Assembly (NCBI RefSeq): GCF_022601895.1
Contig: NZ_JAKVIO010000008.1
Span: 80,228-144,227 of the forward strand
Origin: Sphingomonas sp. LaA6.9
Lineage (GTDB): Bacteria; Pseudomonadota; Alphaproteobacteria; Sphingomonadales; Sphingomonadaceae
Direction: 5' to 3'
Length of the DNA stretch: 64,000 nt
The position numbers and the translations under genes are program-made. The notes under the pieces are model-generated. The model did not search any database, was not told the DNA's origin, and saw nothing but the letters and a program-made list of their open reading frames with translations. Positions 42,470-51,301 of this stretch are shown here, one piece after another. Positions within the stretch are counted from its first letter, which is position 1; each line of letters opens with the position of its first letter.

Positions 42470-42846
42470 TGTTGCTAGCCTTGGTGATGGCCGCCAGTCT
42501 CACCGGTTGCCAGGCAACCGATGGCGACAGCATTCGCTGCGGCGACGAGCGCATCCGCCTTCTCGGCATCGATGCCCCGGAAATGGGACGCTGCCCCCCG
42601 CAGCGCCGGTGCGCTGATGGCGATCCGGTGGCGTCGCGTGACAATCTGAGGCGCAGGATCGCCGGGCGCGCCATTCGTGTCGAGCGCATCAAGAAGGATC
42701 GCTATGGGCGCACCATTGCCGTCGTGACCGCAGGCGGTGCCAATCTGTCATGTCTGCAACTCTCGGGGCATCATGCCACCTACCGGCGCGACTGGGATGA
42801 CGGATTACGCGTTGCCCGGGCGTGCAGGGACATGGCGCGTCGTTAA
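42466..42846 (+). CDS. thermonuclease-like (SNase) lipoprotein, 126 aa
   Basis: Begins MMLLALVMAASLTGC, a lipoprotein signal with the lipobox LTGC. The SNase fold follows: DGDSIRCGDERIRLLGIDAP with the catalytic Asp/Arg/Asp spacing (IRLLGIDAPE), RRRIAGRAIRVERIKKDRYG containing the second catalytic Glu/Arg region, and RTIAVVTAGGANLSC. It is shorter than S. aureus nuclease but complete in its core. It would degrade nucleic acid outside the inner membrane. Confidence 0.85.
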   Translation: MMLLALVMAASLTGCQATDGDSIRCGDERIRLLGIDAPEMGRCPPQRRCADGDPVASRDNLRRRIAGRAIRVERIKKDRYGRTIAVVTAGGANLSCLQLSGHHATYRRDWDDGLRVARACRDMARR

Positions 42847-42909
42847 CCAGCCTCGCCACGCGCTTCCTTAACCTTGATCTGCCAGTTGCGCCGATGGGGA
42901 GAGGGATTC

Positions 42910-43200
42910 ATGAAGCGCATCTTGTTAGGGTGCCTGTTGCTGACAGTGCCGGCCATGGCAATGGCGCATGGCGGCGGCCTTGATGCACATGGCTGCCATC
43001 GTGATCGCAAGAACGGCGGCTATCATTGCCACCGGCCAGCTCAGCGTCCACCCGACGCACTTTCGCGCTCGTCGTCATCTCGGGGAGCATTCGTGAATTG
43101 CAGCGCCGCCCGGGCGGCCGGTGCCACTCCCGTGCGGCGCGGCGATCCGGGCTATGGAGGGCATCTCGACCGTGACGGGGATGGCGTCGGCTGCGAATGA
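42910..43200 (+). CDS. Excalibur-domain exported protein
   Basis: Start ATG 42910 follows ggggagaggg. 96 aa: signal peptide (MKRILLGCLLLTVPAMAMAH), a Cys/His segment GGGLDAHGCHRDRKNGGYHC of the YHYH-like kind, and the C-terminal excalibur calcium-binding motif FVNCSAARAAGATPVRRGDP followed by YGGHLDRDGDGVGCE, with DRDGDGVGCE as the ion loop. Such domains are found next to SNase proteins, as here (gap 63 bp), suggesting a shared role at the cell surface. Confidence 0.88.
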   Translation: MKRILLGCLLLTVPAMAMAHGGGLDAHGCHRDRKNGGYHCHRPAQRPPDALSRSSSSRGAFVNCSAARAAGATPVRRGDPGYGGHLDRDGDGVGCE

Positions 43201-43210
43201 GGCGGTACCG

Positions 43211-43723
43211 TCAGCTCAGTATTGGCCCCAGATAGTCGCGCTTGCCGACCGGCACGCCCTTGTGCCGCAAAAGGTCGTAAGCGGTCGTCACATGGAAATA
43301 GAAATTGGGCAGCGCAAAATCGAGCACATAGTTCGTGCCCTTGAAGCTGAAATCGCCGCCGGGCGTCTGAAGTATGATCTCGGCATTCTCCCGACCGTCC
43401 ATGGCGTCGACGGGGACGGACCTGAGGAATGAAATGGTTGCCGTGATCCGCGCCTGAAGATCGTCGAAGCTCTCCTCTTCATCCTTGAACACGGGCGCTT
43501 CGATCTGCCCCATCCGCGCCGCGGTGAACTTGGCCGCGTCGCTCGCGCGCTGAATCTGGGCGGTGAGGGGAGCCATGTCTTCGAACAGTCGCGCTCCCAG
43601 AAGGGCTGTATGCGGGATGTCGCGCTCATTGGCGAAGGTGCGTCCCTTCTCCAATATGGCAGACAGATTCTGCAGGCCTCGAATGAAGGCGGGGATGCTT
43701 ACCTCGTAGAGCGAAATCGACAT
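43211..43723 (-). CDS. DUF1993 domain protein
   Basis: 170 aa: MSISLYEVSIPAFIRGLQNL, ARLFEDMAPLTAQIQRASDA, KDEEESFDDLQARITATISF and the conserved tail GTNYVLDFALPNFYFHVTTA-YDLLRHKGVPVGKRDYLG. This matches the DUF1993 (DinB-like four-helix) family. The His and acidic residues could bind a metal as in DinB-like proteins. Function is not established. Convergent with the Excalibur gene. Confidence 0.92.
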   Translation of the reverse strand: MSISLYEVSIPAFIRGLQNLSAILEKGRTFANERDIPHTALLGARLFEDMAPLTAQIQRASDAAKFTAARMGQIEAPVFKDEEESFDDLQARITATISFLRSVPVDAMDGRENAEIILQTPGGDFSFKGTNYVLDFALPNFYFHVTTAYDLLRHKGVPVGKRDYLGPILS

Positions 43724-43840
43724 GGCGTCTCCTTGTGCGCGCGGGGAATCGCTGCGCTGACGAAGCTCTTAGCCGACATGCTGAGATCAGGTGAACTGGT
43801 GGGCTATCCCCCCGCATCACGATCGCGCATCATCACACAT

Positions 43841-43951
43841 ATGAAACGGAAAAGAGCAATCGCAATTGAGTTCTGGATGCTAGTCGTGGTCATTGGCGGT
43901 GCGTTGCTAAGGGGCCTCCTGCAAGGCCCTGGTTTGCCCTTCATCGGCTGA
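43841..43951 (+). CDS. small membrane protein, 36 aa (tentative)
   Basis: ATG 43841 opens MKRKRAIAIEFWMLVVVIGG, positively charged then one hydrophobic span, ending GLLQGPGLPFIG. The arrangement fits an inner-membrane miniprotein. There is no ribosome site and no conserved context, so it may not be expressed. Confidence 0.35.
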   Translation: MKRKRAIAIEFWMLVVVIGGALLRGLLQGPGLPFIG

Positions 43952-44078
43952 GTGACAAGGATCGTCTGCGCGGGGCTGGGGAGCTGAAGAGGCGTTGTTC
44001 GACATCATCCGATCGACCCAGATTGATGGTGCGGAAACCATCAAGTCGTATGAACGCTGAACGGGCAGGCGGTCACTG

Positions 44079-44282
44079 ATGCGGTACAAGATCAAGACCA
44101 ACTCGCTGGATGTATTCCGAAAAGCGAAATCGCTCGTTGCAGGCGAGACGCAGATTTTCGTGTCCTCGGAACGGCGCCTCTCGTTGTCAACCGGGGATCT
44201 TTCGGCGGCCACCAAGGCCAAGTTGATCAATCTCGGAGCGCGGGTCGTTCCTGACATGCAGTTTCACGCCGACGCCGCTTGA
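44079..44282 (+). CDS. small hypothetical protein, 67 aa
   Basis: ATG 44079 opens MRYKIKTNSLDVFRKAKSLV. The alternation of strands and helices (TQIFVSSERRLSLSTGDLSA, KAKLINLGARVVPDMQFHAD) looks like a folded single domain and does not shadow another gene. Similar to short unnamed proteins of alphaproteobacteria; function unknown. Weak ribosome site. Confidence 0.6.
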   Translation: MRYKIKTNSLDVFRKAKSLVAGETQIFVSSERRLSLSTGDLSAATKAKLINLGARVVPDMQFHADAA

Positions 44283-44433
44283 GCATAGCTCGGGGCGCCA
44301 GTGAATTCGCTCACCGCCGTGGCGCACGGCTGGTGGAGGCACGCTCGTGAGCCACCGCGATATCGAGTGCTTCAGGTCCGCCCGCCATTGATATGCCGTG
44401 CCCTCGATACCGGACCGCGCGCCAATGACACAA

Positions 44434-45066
44434 TCATGCATCTGCCCCCGCCATGGTTCTGATCATGACCGTGATCCTTGGGACCGCCCGCATGCGCCGA
44501 CGGTGATAGCTGGTAAGGGCGCTCAGCGCCTCGCGCTGAGCGCCCTTTGCCAGAAAATGGGCGATCTCGAGCAGGTCTGAAAATGATCCGCCGAGCGCTT
44601 CGGCCTCGGCGAGCCTCGAAATATGCAGTCGCTCGTTGCAACCGATTATGGCGTGTCGAAGCTCGAGATTGTCGCTGAGCGCGGCAATAGCCGCGAAGAG
44701 CTGCATTGTCGTATCTGCCTGGCGGTGCGCGTCGGGGGCGTTGGCCTCAAGGGCGAGTGCGGCTTCGTCGATCCGCTTGTCCCGGCCCTGCCGCATCGCA
44801 GATGCGACAAGATCCTGATGCCAGCGATAAAGATCGCGCAGTCCGAATTCACTCGGAATCGGGGCGTGAAATCCGTCCTGCGGGAAATATCGGACCATCC
44901 GCTCGCCGACGAGTCGGTGCAGCGCGTCTCTTACCGGCGTCGCGCTGGCATTGAGGTCGGCGGCCAGCCTTACAGGATCAAGCCGTGCACCCGGGGCGAG
45001 GGCACCATGCATGAGCTGATATTTCAAAGCCTCATAGACGCGTTCCATGATGACGGCGGGGCTCAT
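44434..45066 (-). CDS. GntR-family (FadR-type) transcriptional regulator
   Basis: 210 aa from ATG 45066 (MSPAVIMERVYEALKYQLMH). The GntR winged helix has GALAPGARLDPVRLAADLNA and SATPVRDALHRLVGERMVRY; the C-terminal FCD helical domain follows but is short. Its start overlaps the stop of the phyH gene by four bases, so it is the last gene of the luxI-phyH-gntR operon. It may regulate use of the PhyH substrate or the operon itself. Confidence 0.85.
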   Translation of the reverse strand: MSPAVIMERVYEALKYQLMHGALAPGARLDPVRLAADLNASATPVRDALHRLVGERMVRYFPQDGFHAPIPSEFGLRDLYRWHQDLVASAMRQGRDKRIDEAALALEANAPDAHRQADTTMQLFAAIAALSDNLELRHAIIGCNERLHISRLAEAEALGGSFSDLLEIAHFLAKGAQREALSALTSYHRRRMRAVPRITVMIRTMAGADA

Positions 45067-45950
45067 GGAACTGGCGACGCGCTGGCCGAGGCGCGCTCGC
45101 GCGCGAGGTGCGCTGCGACCATGGCTTCCTGGTCGGGACGAAGCGCATCGATTGCCCCAGGTGTATCGGGGAGGTTGTTGCCAAGCGCGACCGAGGGGCA
45201 TTGGCCTTCGAAATTGCCGAGATTTGGGCGGTGCTGCCGATAGCCGACAAGCGCTGCGAGCTCGGGTGAGAATGTGCGGGCGACTTGGGGTGGGTAGGCC
45301 AGATAAGGGTTCTCATAGGCTTTGAGCCAGCCAAGCGAATAGCCGATGACGAGGCCGCGCCTCGCACCTGTGCTGCAATTGGGCCCGGCGCCGTGAAGCG
45401 TCGAGCCCAGAAACAGGATTGCGGCGCCGGGCACGCATTCGGCGGCCACGGCATCGCCATGCGGTTCCTCTTCAAGCGCGTGTCGTCCATGCGACCCTGG
45501 CCAGATCATGGTTGCGCCGTTTTCGTGCGTAAACGGGGTCAACGGCCAGATGACATTCAACAGATATTCGATGCGGCCCTTTTCTCCCGCCCACATGTCC
45601 TGGTCGCGGTGCGGCGCCTGCGCGAGCTCGCCCGGATGGATCTCGATCGCCTGGGTGACGTTGAGCTGGATGCGATCACAAAACGGACCGAGAACCGTCT
45701 CGACAATCTCGAGGATCAGCCTGTGCTGCACAAGACTTGCGACACGCCGATCGCGCACAAGCAGGCGACCGAACCGCTTTGTGCTCTCCCCATAGAAATT
45801 GCCTCTGGAACAGGGCGTTCGTTCAAACACCGGCGCGAGACTGGTGTCGAGCGCACTAATGAATGCGCGGGGAAGGACACTTGGAATGATGCAGAAGCCC
45901 TTTTCGTTCAGCTCGGCGACGCGCGCCTCGACAATGGCTGAAGTGCTCAC
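45063..45950 (-). CDS. phytanoyl-CoA dioxygenase (PhyH) family protein
   Basis: 295 aa. Fe(II)/2-oxoglutarate oxygenase fold with the iron ligands His114 and Asp116 in APHRDQDMW and His186 in STLHGAGPN, plus Arg197/198 for 2-oxoglutarate (GARRGLVIGYS). Overlaps luxI upstream and gntR downstream by four bases each. A PhyH gene beside luxI is a known arrangement in sphingomonads; its substrate (perhaps an acyl chain of the signal or of its precursor) is not established. Confidence 0.9.
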   Translation of the reverse strand: MSTSAIVEARVAELNEKGFCIIPSVLPRAFISALDTSLAPVFERTPCSRGNFYGESTKRFGRLLVRDRRVASLVQHRLILEIVETVLGPFCDRIQLNVTQAIEIHPGELAQAPHRDQDMWAGEKGRIEYLLNVIWPLTPFTHENGATMIWPGSHGRHALEEEPHGDAVAAECVPGAAILFLGSTLHGAGPNCSTGARRGLVIGYSLGWLKAYENPYLAYPPQVARTFSPELAALVGYRQHRPNLGNFEGQCPSVALGNNLPDTPGAIDALRPDQEAMVAAHLARERASASASPVP

Positions 45951-46579
45951 GATACTACCTCCCTGAAATCGAGTGCCCTGCGCTCGATCATGTGCGCAGC
46001 CGGAAGCTCGAAGACACCGGCATCGGCGAGCAATGACGGCGTGTCGTCGTCGATCTCGATTGCGAGCGCTGAAAGCGCGTTGCCCTGGTTCAGGGGGTGG
46101 CCGAGCAGCTTACAGCGCCAGCCAAAGCGAAGAATTTGATCCAGCCAGGACCGCTCGGCGACGCAGGTGTAACGGGATATCCCGTTTGCCAGGGCATATT
46201 CGGCAAGTGCAGTGACCAGCTGGTTGCGTACATGGCGGCGCTCGACCGCGCGCAAACGGCGGTCGAGGCAGAAGCGCGTGATCTCCCGGATATCCGGGCC
46301 GCGCGGTACGTCGCTGTCGCAAAGCTGGGCAAACAGGTCGGCCAGGATATGGGGTCCCGAAGTCGCGAGAAGCCTGGCTGAACCCAGATGCGCACCGGTC
46401 GGGTCGACAAGCACGATATAGACTGCGTTCTCGTCATCGAACTGGTCGATCTCATAGCGTCCCTCGAGGACAGGCACGTCCCACTGCAACAGGTCGACAA
46501 AGACGCGCTTGCGCGCCTCGAACATCGATCTGAGGATTGCGGCCTTCGGCTTCGGCTGACTGTCGATCACGTCGATCAT
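45947..46579 (-). CDS. luxI: acyl-homoserine-lactone synthase
   Basis: 210 aa from ATG 46579, with ribosome site aaggggag. Conserved LuxI residues are present: MFEARKRVFVDLLQWDVPV (Arg, Phe, Trp), EIDQFDDENAVYIVLVD, GSARLLATSGPHILADLFAQ and EITRFCLDRRLRA. It makes an AHL from SAM and acyl-ACP; chain length cannot be told. The luxR gene lies upstream on the same strand and a candidate lux box sits 63 bp before the start. Confidence 0.95.
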   Translation of the reverse strand: MIDVIDSQPKPKAAILRSMFEARKRVFVDLLQWDVPVLEGRYEIDQFDDENAVYIVLVDPTGAHLGSARLLATSGPHILADLFAQLCDSDVPRGPDIREITRFCLDRRLRAVERRHVRNQLVTALAEYALANGISRYTCVAERSWLDQILRFGWRCKLLGHPLNQGNALSALAIEIDDDTPSLLADAGVFELPAAHMIERRALDFREVVS

Positions 46580-46641
46580 CGTTCTGGCACTCCCCTTGTC
46601 CTTGGGAATACCAGTCGAACAGATCAGGCAGTGGCGCAGTA

Positions 46642-46657
46642 TCCCTAGATATAGGGA
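46642..46657. promoter_or_regulatory. candidate lux box upstream of luxI
   Basis: tccctagatataggga, a perfect 16-bp palindrome between luxR and luxI, 63-78 bases before the luxI ATG. Shape resembles LuxR-family operators (inverted arms around GATA/GATC), although it is shorter than the classic 20-bp lux box. Confidence 0.6.
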
Positions 46658-46726
46658 GCCTTCGCATAATGTCCGCGACACTCGCCCGAGCCGCGCGACC
46701 CGATAGCCGGATGAGATCGGGAAAGC

Positions 46727-47515
46727 TCAATCGTCACGGCGTGTGAGATCATCCAGGCAGAGCGAGCCGCTGGCAAGGAGATTGACGACGAGCTCAGTTC
46801 GCGATCGCACGCCATGGCGCGCCCGGGCTTCACGCAAATGCTCAAGCACGGTTTGCTGGCCAATTCCGAGCGCGACTGCGATCTCGGCATTCCTGACCCC
46901 GCGCCCCGCGAGCAGGATGCAGTCGCGCTGGCGGTCGCTGATCCTTGGCCAACGGGTATTGAGCCGCGGGCTAAAGATCCGCCGCGCTGCCTGGAATGCG
47001 AACAATCCGACGGTCTGTGCCCAGATGAGTGCGTCGGGTGGCAACTGCTCGCCGGCGGCACTCACGAAGGTGCACGAGCCGCGGCGTTCGCCCGGCACAT
47101 GCGCCGGCACAGTCACGCCATTGCCGAAGCCCATTTTTCGGCTGCGCTCGAGAAGCGCATGATCACTGGCGGTCATCGCGATAAGTCTCGGTACCTCATC
47201 CCAGGTGAAACCGTTTGCGATCATCTGGCTTGCGCGGTGGATCGGGTCCGACACGCCGAGGCGATGCTCGTCATACCACTCAGCCCAATGCCCCGGATAA
47301 TTGTGGATCCTGAGCGCAGTGGAATGAACCGAGAAATCGACATGATGCGACACTGCAAAATAGCGCAAACCGATGCGAGCGCATGCGTCGGCGAGCGCAT
47401 CCTCAAGTGCTCTTCTCGTCCTAATGTTCGAGACCTGGTCAATAAACTCCCTGGCAATCAGAAATGTACGCATTGAAAGCCGATCAGCCGCCGCTCGCAT
47501 GTTCTCACCACACAA
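46727..47515 (-). CDS. luxR: LuxR-family AHL-binding regulator
   Basis: 262 aa. Autoinducer-binding domain with the invariant residues in GHWAEWYDEHRLGVSDPIHR (Trp, Tyr, Asp, Pro), FTWDEV and GFGNGVTVPAHVPGERRGSC. The C-terminal HTH is ISDRQRDCILLAGRGVRNAE followed by IAVALGIGQQTVLEHLREAR. It is upstream of luxI in the same direction, so the pair forms a complete quorum-sensing unit. The true start may be one of several internal Met residues. Confidence 0.93.
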   Translation of the reverse strand: MCGENMRAAADRLSMRTFLIAREFIDQVSNIRTRRALEDALADACARIGLRYFAVSHHVDFSVHSTALRIHNYPGHWAEWYDEHRLGVSDPIHRASQMIANGFTWDEVPRLIAMTASDHALLERSRKMGFGNGVTVPAHVPGERRGSCTFVSAAGEQLPPDALIWAQTVGLFAFQAARRIFSPRLNTRWPRISDRQRDCILLAGRGVRNAEIAVALGIGQQTVLEHLREARARHGVRSRTELVVNLLASGSLCLDDLTRRDD

Positions 47516-47789
47516 GAGCGGTGGCTGCCTTCCAATCGATCTTCCGGGTCGTTCTCAAGCACGGCCAGAAAGGATTGTGCCTCAAGCCCGGTTTGGGATG
47601 AACGGTACTTGCACGCCGTCAGTCCCAGTTGTGAGCGGGGCAGATTAATTTAATACGTTGCTGATCTGCAACAATATTTTCAGTATATTCATGGAGTCCA
47701 GATCGGGACATTTCTCAAGATCGCGCAGACTGCTTCGTGGCAGCAGTCAGACCTGGCGATGAGGAGAGCTTTGGGCCACTTGCCGATAA
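47516..47789. other. 274-bp upstream region of luxR
   Basis: No gene. AT-rich patch (taatttaatacgttgctgat near 47646) may hold the luxR promoter on the minus strand. The right end leads into the degraded old-yellow-enzyme remnant. Confidence 0.4.
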
Positions 47790-48011
47790 ATGGCCCACAT
47801 CGCCAACAACAGCTATGGCCGCCAGCTCGCGATCGACGCGGTTGCCTCGGGCCGTGCCGACATGGTGTCCTTTGGGCGGCCTTTCATCGGCAACCCCGAT
47901 CTCGTCGAGCGCCTGCGCCGCGATGCGCCGCTTCTGGATGCCCCGGCGTCGGCATATTATGGTGGAGGAGCCGAAGGTTACACCGACTTTGGCACGCTAG
48001 CTGCCGCGTGA
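47790..48011 (+). pseudogene. C-terminal remnant of an old yellow enzyme (NADH:flavin oxidoreductase)
   Basis: The 73-residue frame reads NNSYGRQLAIDAVASGRADM and VSFGRPFIGNPDLVERLRRD, then YYGGGAEGYTDFGTLAA. These are the FMN-phosphate-binding (GRPFIxNPDLV) and C-terminal YYGGGxxGYTD motifs of alkene-reductase OYEs. The ~300 residues that should precede are missing, so this is a truncated gene tail. Confidence 0.85.
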
Positions 48012-48078
48012 CGGCGATCGCGCCCGGCCTGCTGGGGCCGGGCAGCGACAATCGAACGCGTTCGGCGATACCCACGGA

Positions 48079-48312
48079 ATGAGCGCGCAATTTAATCCCG
48101 CGATCCGAATCGAGAATATCAGGAGCGTTAATTGGTGTCCGGAGGCCGGGGTTGCCAACCTGCTTGATGTGCTCGACGCTGACCGGAGCCTACTCGCAAA
48201 TTGCGACGCTGAAATTCAGTCATGGGCGGCTGCCGCACGCGCCGCCATTGCCTCCTTCCGGGCTCTCGGTGGAGGGTGGGATTCGCCTGCACCGGCACTT
48301 GCTGCGCGTTGA
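48079..48312 (+). pseudogene. C-terminal remnant of a NodT-family outer-membrane efflux protein
   Basis: The 77-residue frame contains AGVANLLDVLDADRSLLANC, AEIQSWAAAARAAIASFRAL and GGGWDS. This is the last helix pair of RND efflux outer-membrane factors (AGVxxxLDVLDAxRxLL; ALYxALGGGW). The rest of the protein is absent. With the OYE tail it marks a decayed junction. Confidence 0.75.
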
Positions 48313-48931
48313 TCGGGTAGCAGACCCGGCCCGAACACCACAGCCTCGCGGACGCCACAAGACGTTGGGGAGGCAGAGTTCACGCGCGAGATGGGAGGGC
48401 GCGCCTCCCGCGATCCGATCTCAACCCACTCCAGCCGGGTTGTTGCTCCGGCCATCCCGAGTAACCTGCAACACCCGGCAGGTTCGATCGGCTGTGCTGA
48501 TCTTGGCGGTGTTTGACCTTCATTATCGAGTTCAAAGTTGACCGATGCTGTAGGCAGGCCGCAGGCATAACATCGGGGCTCAGCTTATTGGTCAGAGCCC
48601 AAATATGATGATCGCGCGTGCGACGTGCCAGGAAATCATACGCGGCAGGGTTGGTGGGCGGCCTTGTGCAACGTGAAAGTCGGACGATCGGACAAGCGGC
48701 AAGATTGACAGGAAAGCGCCAACCGTCGCGATTTCCTATCGATAGCGACAACGATCGCAAAATGTGAGCCGGAGCATGGGAGAGGACATGAGTATCCACA
48801 AAGCGCCGTCAGGCGCACAATGTTGCCCCGCCTCCAGTCCTTGCGCCTTGCATATTGGCCATGCAGCAACACCGGCGATGATAGAAAGAAGCCGCCATCT
48901 CGATGGGACTGATGGCGACGAGTTGTCCGCC
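48313..48931. other. 620-bp spacer before the catabolic block
   Basis: Many short frames without motif support. The region follows two gene remnants and is probably also decayed DNA. An in-frame ATG at 48788 with gggagagga nearby could extend the acetamidase gene, but the spacing is too short for a good ribosome site. Confidence 0.45.
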
Positions 48932-50074
48932 ATGATGGACACGCGCGGTTTGAGCAGGCGCTCGCTTGGACGGTTCGCGGCGGCTTCCGGTATCGGCGCA
49001 CTCCTCGCGCCCGCCGTTGGCAGCACCGCTCTCGCTGCTCCTGCAAAAGCACTGCCGGTCTTTGATCGCGCACGGGTGGGGACAACGCATGTCCTGCCGT
49101 CGACGCCCCAGACCGTCCGATCGGGAGCCTTCGACCCATCGGCGCCAACCGCGATCAGGATCCGGTCCGGCGATGTCGTCCACTATCCCAACACCTGGCT
49201 CCATTGGGGCAACAAGCCCCAATACGGGATGTCGTTCGCCGAGCGCGAACCGATCCGCAAACAATATCGGACCGGCCCGTTTTCGCTGGTGGGACCGGTC
49301 GAGGTGGCCGGCGCCGAGCCGGGCGACGTGATCGAGTGCCGCATGTTGCGCCTCAAGCCGATCGATTGGGGCTGGAACTCGGCGCCTCTTGGCGTCGGCG
49401 CTCTCCCCGAAGATTTCGACCAACCCTATCTCCATTATTTCCGCTTCGACGCGGCGCGCAAGACGACCCAGTTCGCGCCCGGCGTCACCGTCGCGCTCAA
49501 TCCCATCCAGGCCGTGATCGCCACCGAGCCCAAGGGCAACGAACCGATCAGTGCAATCCTCACGGGTGACTATGGTGGCAATCTTCTGCTGCCCGAGCTG
49601 GTTGAGGGCACCGCGTTGTTCCTGCCGGTGCAGGTGACAGGAGGGCGCCTGTGGACCGGAGATTCGCATGCCGCGCAAGGCGATGGCGTCGTCAACCAGA
49701 CCGCGATCGAAACCGCGATGGAGGATCTGCGGATCCAGTATGTTCTCCACAAGCGAGTAGAATTGCAGGGTCCGGTCGCTGAAACCGCGACGCACTGGGT
49801 CATGCCGGGCTATGCGGAATCGCTCGAGCATGCCCTGACGCTGGGACTTCGGCGCCTGATCAAATGGCTCGCTCCGGCAAGCGGTCTCAGCCCTGCCGAC
49901 ATCTATTCACTAGCAAGTATCGCCGGCAGCTTCCGCGTAACGCAATATGCGCATCAGCTCGACACCAACTACACCTCCAAGCCCGCCAAGGCCGTTCATG
50001 CGATGCTGCCCAAGGCGATCTTCGATACAAGCCTGCAGGCGCGCATTGGCGCGTCGGTGAGGCCGGGCGCATGA
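48932..50074 (+). CDS. acetamidase/formamidase family protein with Tat-like signal
   Basis: Start chosen at ATG 48932 (or 48935) because it begins a twin-arginine-type signal (LSRRSLGRFAAASGIGALLA); upstream ATGs at 48764 and 48788 would add a non-signal extension. The mature part shows SGDVVHYPNTWLHWGNK, GPVEVAGAEPGDVIECRMLR, ILTGDYGGNLLLPELVEGTA and RLWTGDSHAAQGDGVVNQTA, the acetamidase/formamidase core. It would hydrolyse an amide, probably outside the cytoplasm. The stop overlaps the MFS gene by four bases. Confidence 0.88.
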   Translation: MMDTRGLSRRSLGRFAAASGIGALLAPAVGSTALAAPAKALPVFDRARVGTTHVLPSTPQTVRSGAFDPSAPTAIRIRSGDVVHYPNTWLHWGNKPQYGMSFAEREPIRKQYRTGPFSLVGPVEVAGAEPGDVIECRMLRLKPIDWGWNSAPLGVGALPEDFDQPYLHYFRFDAARKTTQFAPGVTVALNPIQAVIATEPKGNEPISAILTGDYGGNLLLPELVEGTALFLPVQVTGGRLWTGDSHAAQGDGVVNQTAIETAMEDLRIQYVLHKRVELQGPVAETATHWVMPGYAESLEHALTLGLRRLIKWLAPASGLSPADIYSLASIAGSFRVTQYAHQLDTNYTSKPAKAVHAMLPKAIFDTSLQARIGASVRPGA

Positions 50075-51288
50075 CTGCCGCCACCACAATAGCGGCGCCG
50101 GAGTCGACCCGATCGCTTCAGGCGCGCGCCATCACCCTGTGCGCCATTGTCGCTTTTCTAGATGGTTTCGACACCCAGGCGCTGGGTCCCGCCGCCAAAC
50201 CGATCGCGACCTCGCTGGGTTTTCCCGTCGGGGATCTCGGACCGGTGTTCAGCGCCTCGCAAATCGGGTTTCTGGTCGGCGCACTGACATTCGGGGCGCT
50301 TGGAGACCGGCTCGGTCGCAAGCGCGTCCTGATCTGCGCTGTTGCGCTATTCGGACTCTGTTCGCTCGCAACCGCTTTTGCCTCGAACTTCGAGACGCTT
50401 TTCGCCGCTCGCCTGCTGGCCGGACTCGGGCTCGGCGGGGCGACGCCCAATTTCGTGAGCCTGGCTTCTGAATATGCACCGCCGGAGAAACGCGCGCGCG
50501 TCGTGACCATGATGTGGGCCGCAGTCCCGCTCGGCGGGATGACGGCGGCGCTCGCCACCGCGGCCTTGCTGCCGGACTTCGGCTGGAAGATGACCTTCTA
50601 TATCGGCTTCGTCGCGCCCATGCTGCTGATCGGCATCATGTTGCCTTATTTGCCGGAATCCAGCGAGGTCAAGGCCGTCGTCCAGGAGAAAGTCGGGCTC
50701 GGAACCGCGCTTTTCGGCGAGCACCGCTGGTTGGCAACGATCTGGCTCTGGCTCGCTTCGCTCACCGGGTGGATGACGCTCATCGTCGTCGTCTTCTGGA
50801 CGCCTGCGCTCCTGGCCCAATCCGGCCTGTCGGCATCCGCCGCCGCGTCGATCCTCGCATTGCACAATGTCGGCGGCATATTGGGGACGCTCACCATCGG
50901 CGCGCTGATCGGTCGGCTGACACCGCGACAGGCCCTGACGATCGCGCTGGTCGCCTCGGGCCTGTCGGTCATCGCTATGGGACAGAGCATCGGTATCTTC
51001 CCGCTGCTCGCCGGCGCCACGGTCTTCGCGGGCTTTTTCGGTTCCGCCGCTGGAGCTGCCCTCATCGCGGTATCGAGCCGCATTTATCCTGAAACCGCGC
51101 GTGCATCGGGCGTTGGCTTCGCGCTCGGTGCCGGCCGTCTCGGCACGATCATCGGGCCGATGCTCGTCGGACTGCTCATAGCCTCGGCCTGGCCGGTGGG
51201 CCGCATCTATCTCGCGATCGCGCTTCCCGCCTTTGCCGCAGCGCTCTTCATTACCCTGCTCGCGCGGGCACGCCATTCCAACCTTTGA
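50071..51288 (+). CDS. MFS transporter, AAHS (aromatic acid:H+ symporter) type
   Basis: 405 aa, 12 hydrophobic segments. The AAHS signature is FLDGFDTQALGPAAKPIATS near the start, with Asp in helix 1, and the MFS loop motif GALGDRLGRKRVLICAVALF. Other AAHS hints: GLGLGGATPNFVSLASEYAP. It would import a carboxylated aromatic compound. It is translated together with the acetamidase, so its cargo may be the amide or the acid made from it. Confidence 0.9.
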   Translation: MTAATTIAAPESTRSLQARAITLCAIVAFLDGFDTQALGPAAKPIATSLGFPVGDLGPVFSASQIGFLVGALTFGALGDRLGRKRVLICAVALFGLCSLATAFASNFETLFAARLLAGLGLGGATPNFVSLASEYAPPEKRARVVTMMWAAVPLGGMTAALATAALLPDFGWKMTFYIGFVAPMLLIGIMLPYLPESSEVKAVVQEKVGLGTALFGEHRWLATIWLWLASLTGWMTLIVVVFWTPALLAQSGLSASAAASILALHNVGGILGTLTIGALIGRLTPRQALTIALVASGLSVIAMGQSIGIFPLLAGATVFAGFFGSAAGAALIAVSSRIYPETARASGVGFALGAGRLGTIIGPMLVGLLIASAWPVGRIYLAIALPAFAAALFITLLARARHSNL

Positions 51289-51301
51289 ACCGGAGCCAGA
51301 T

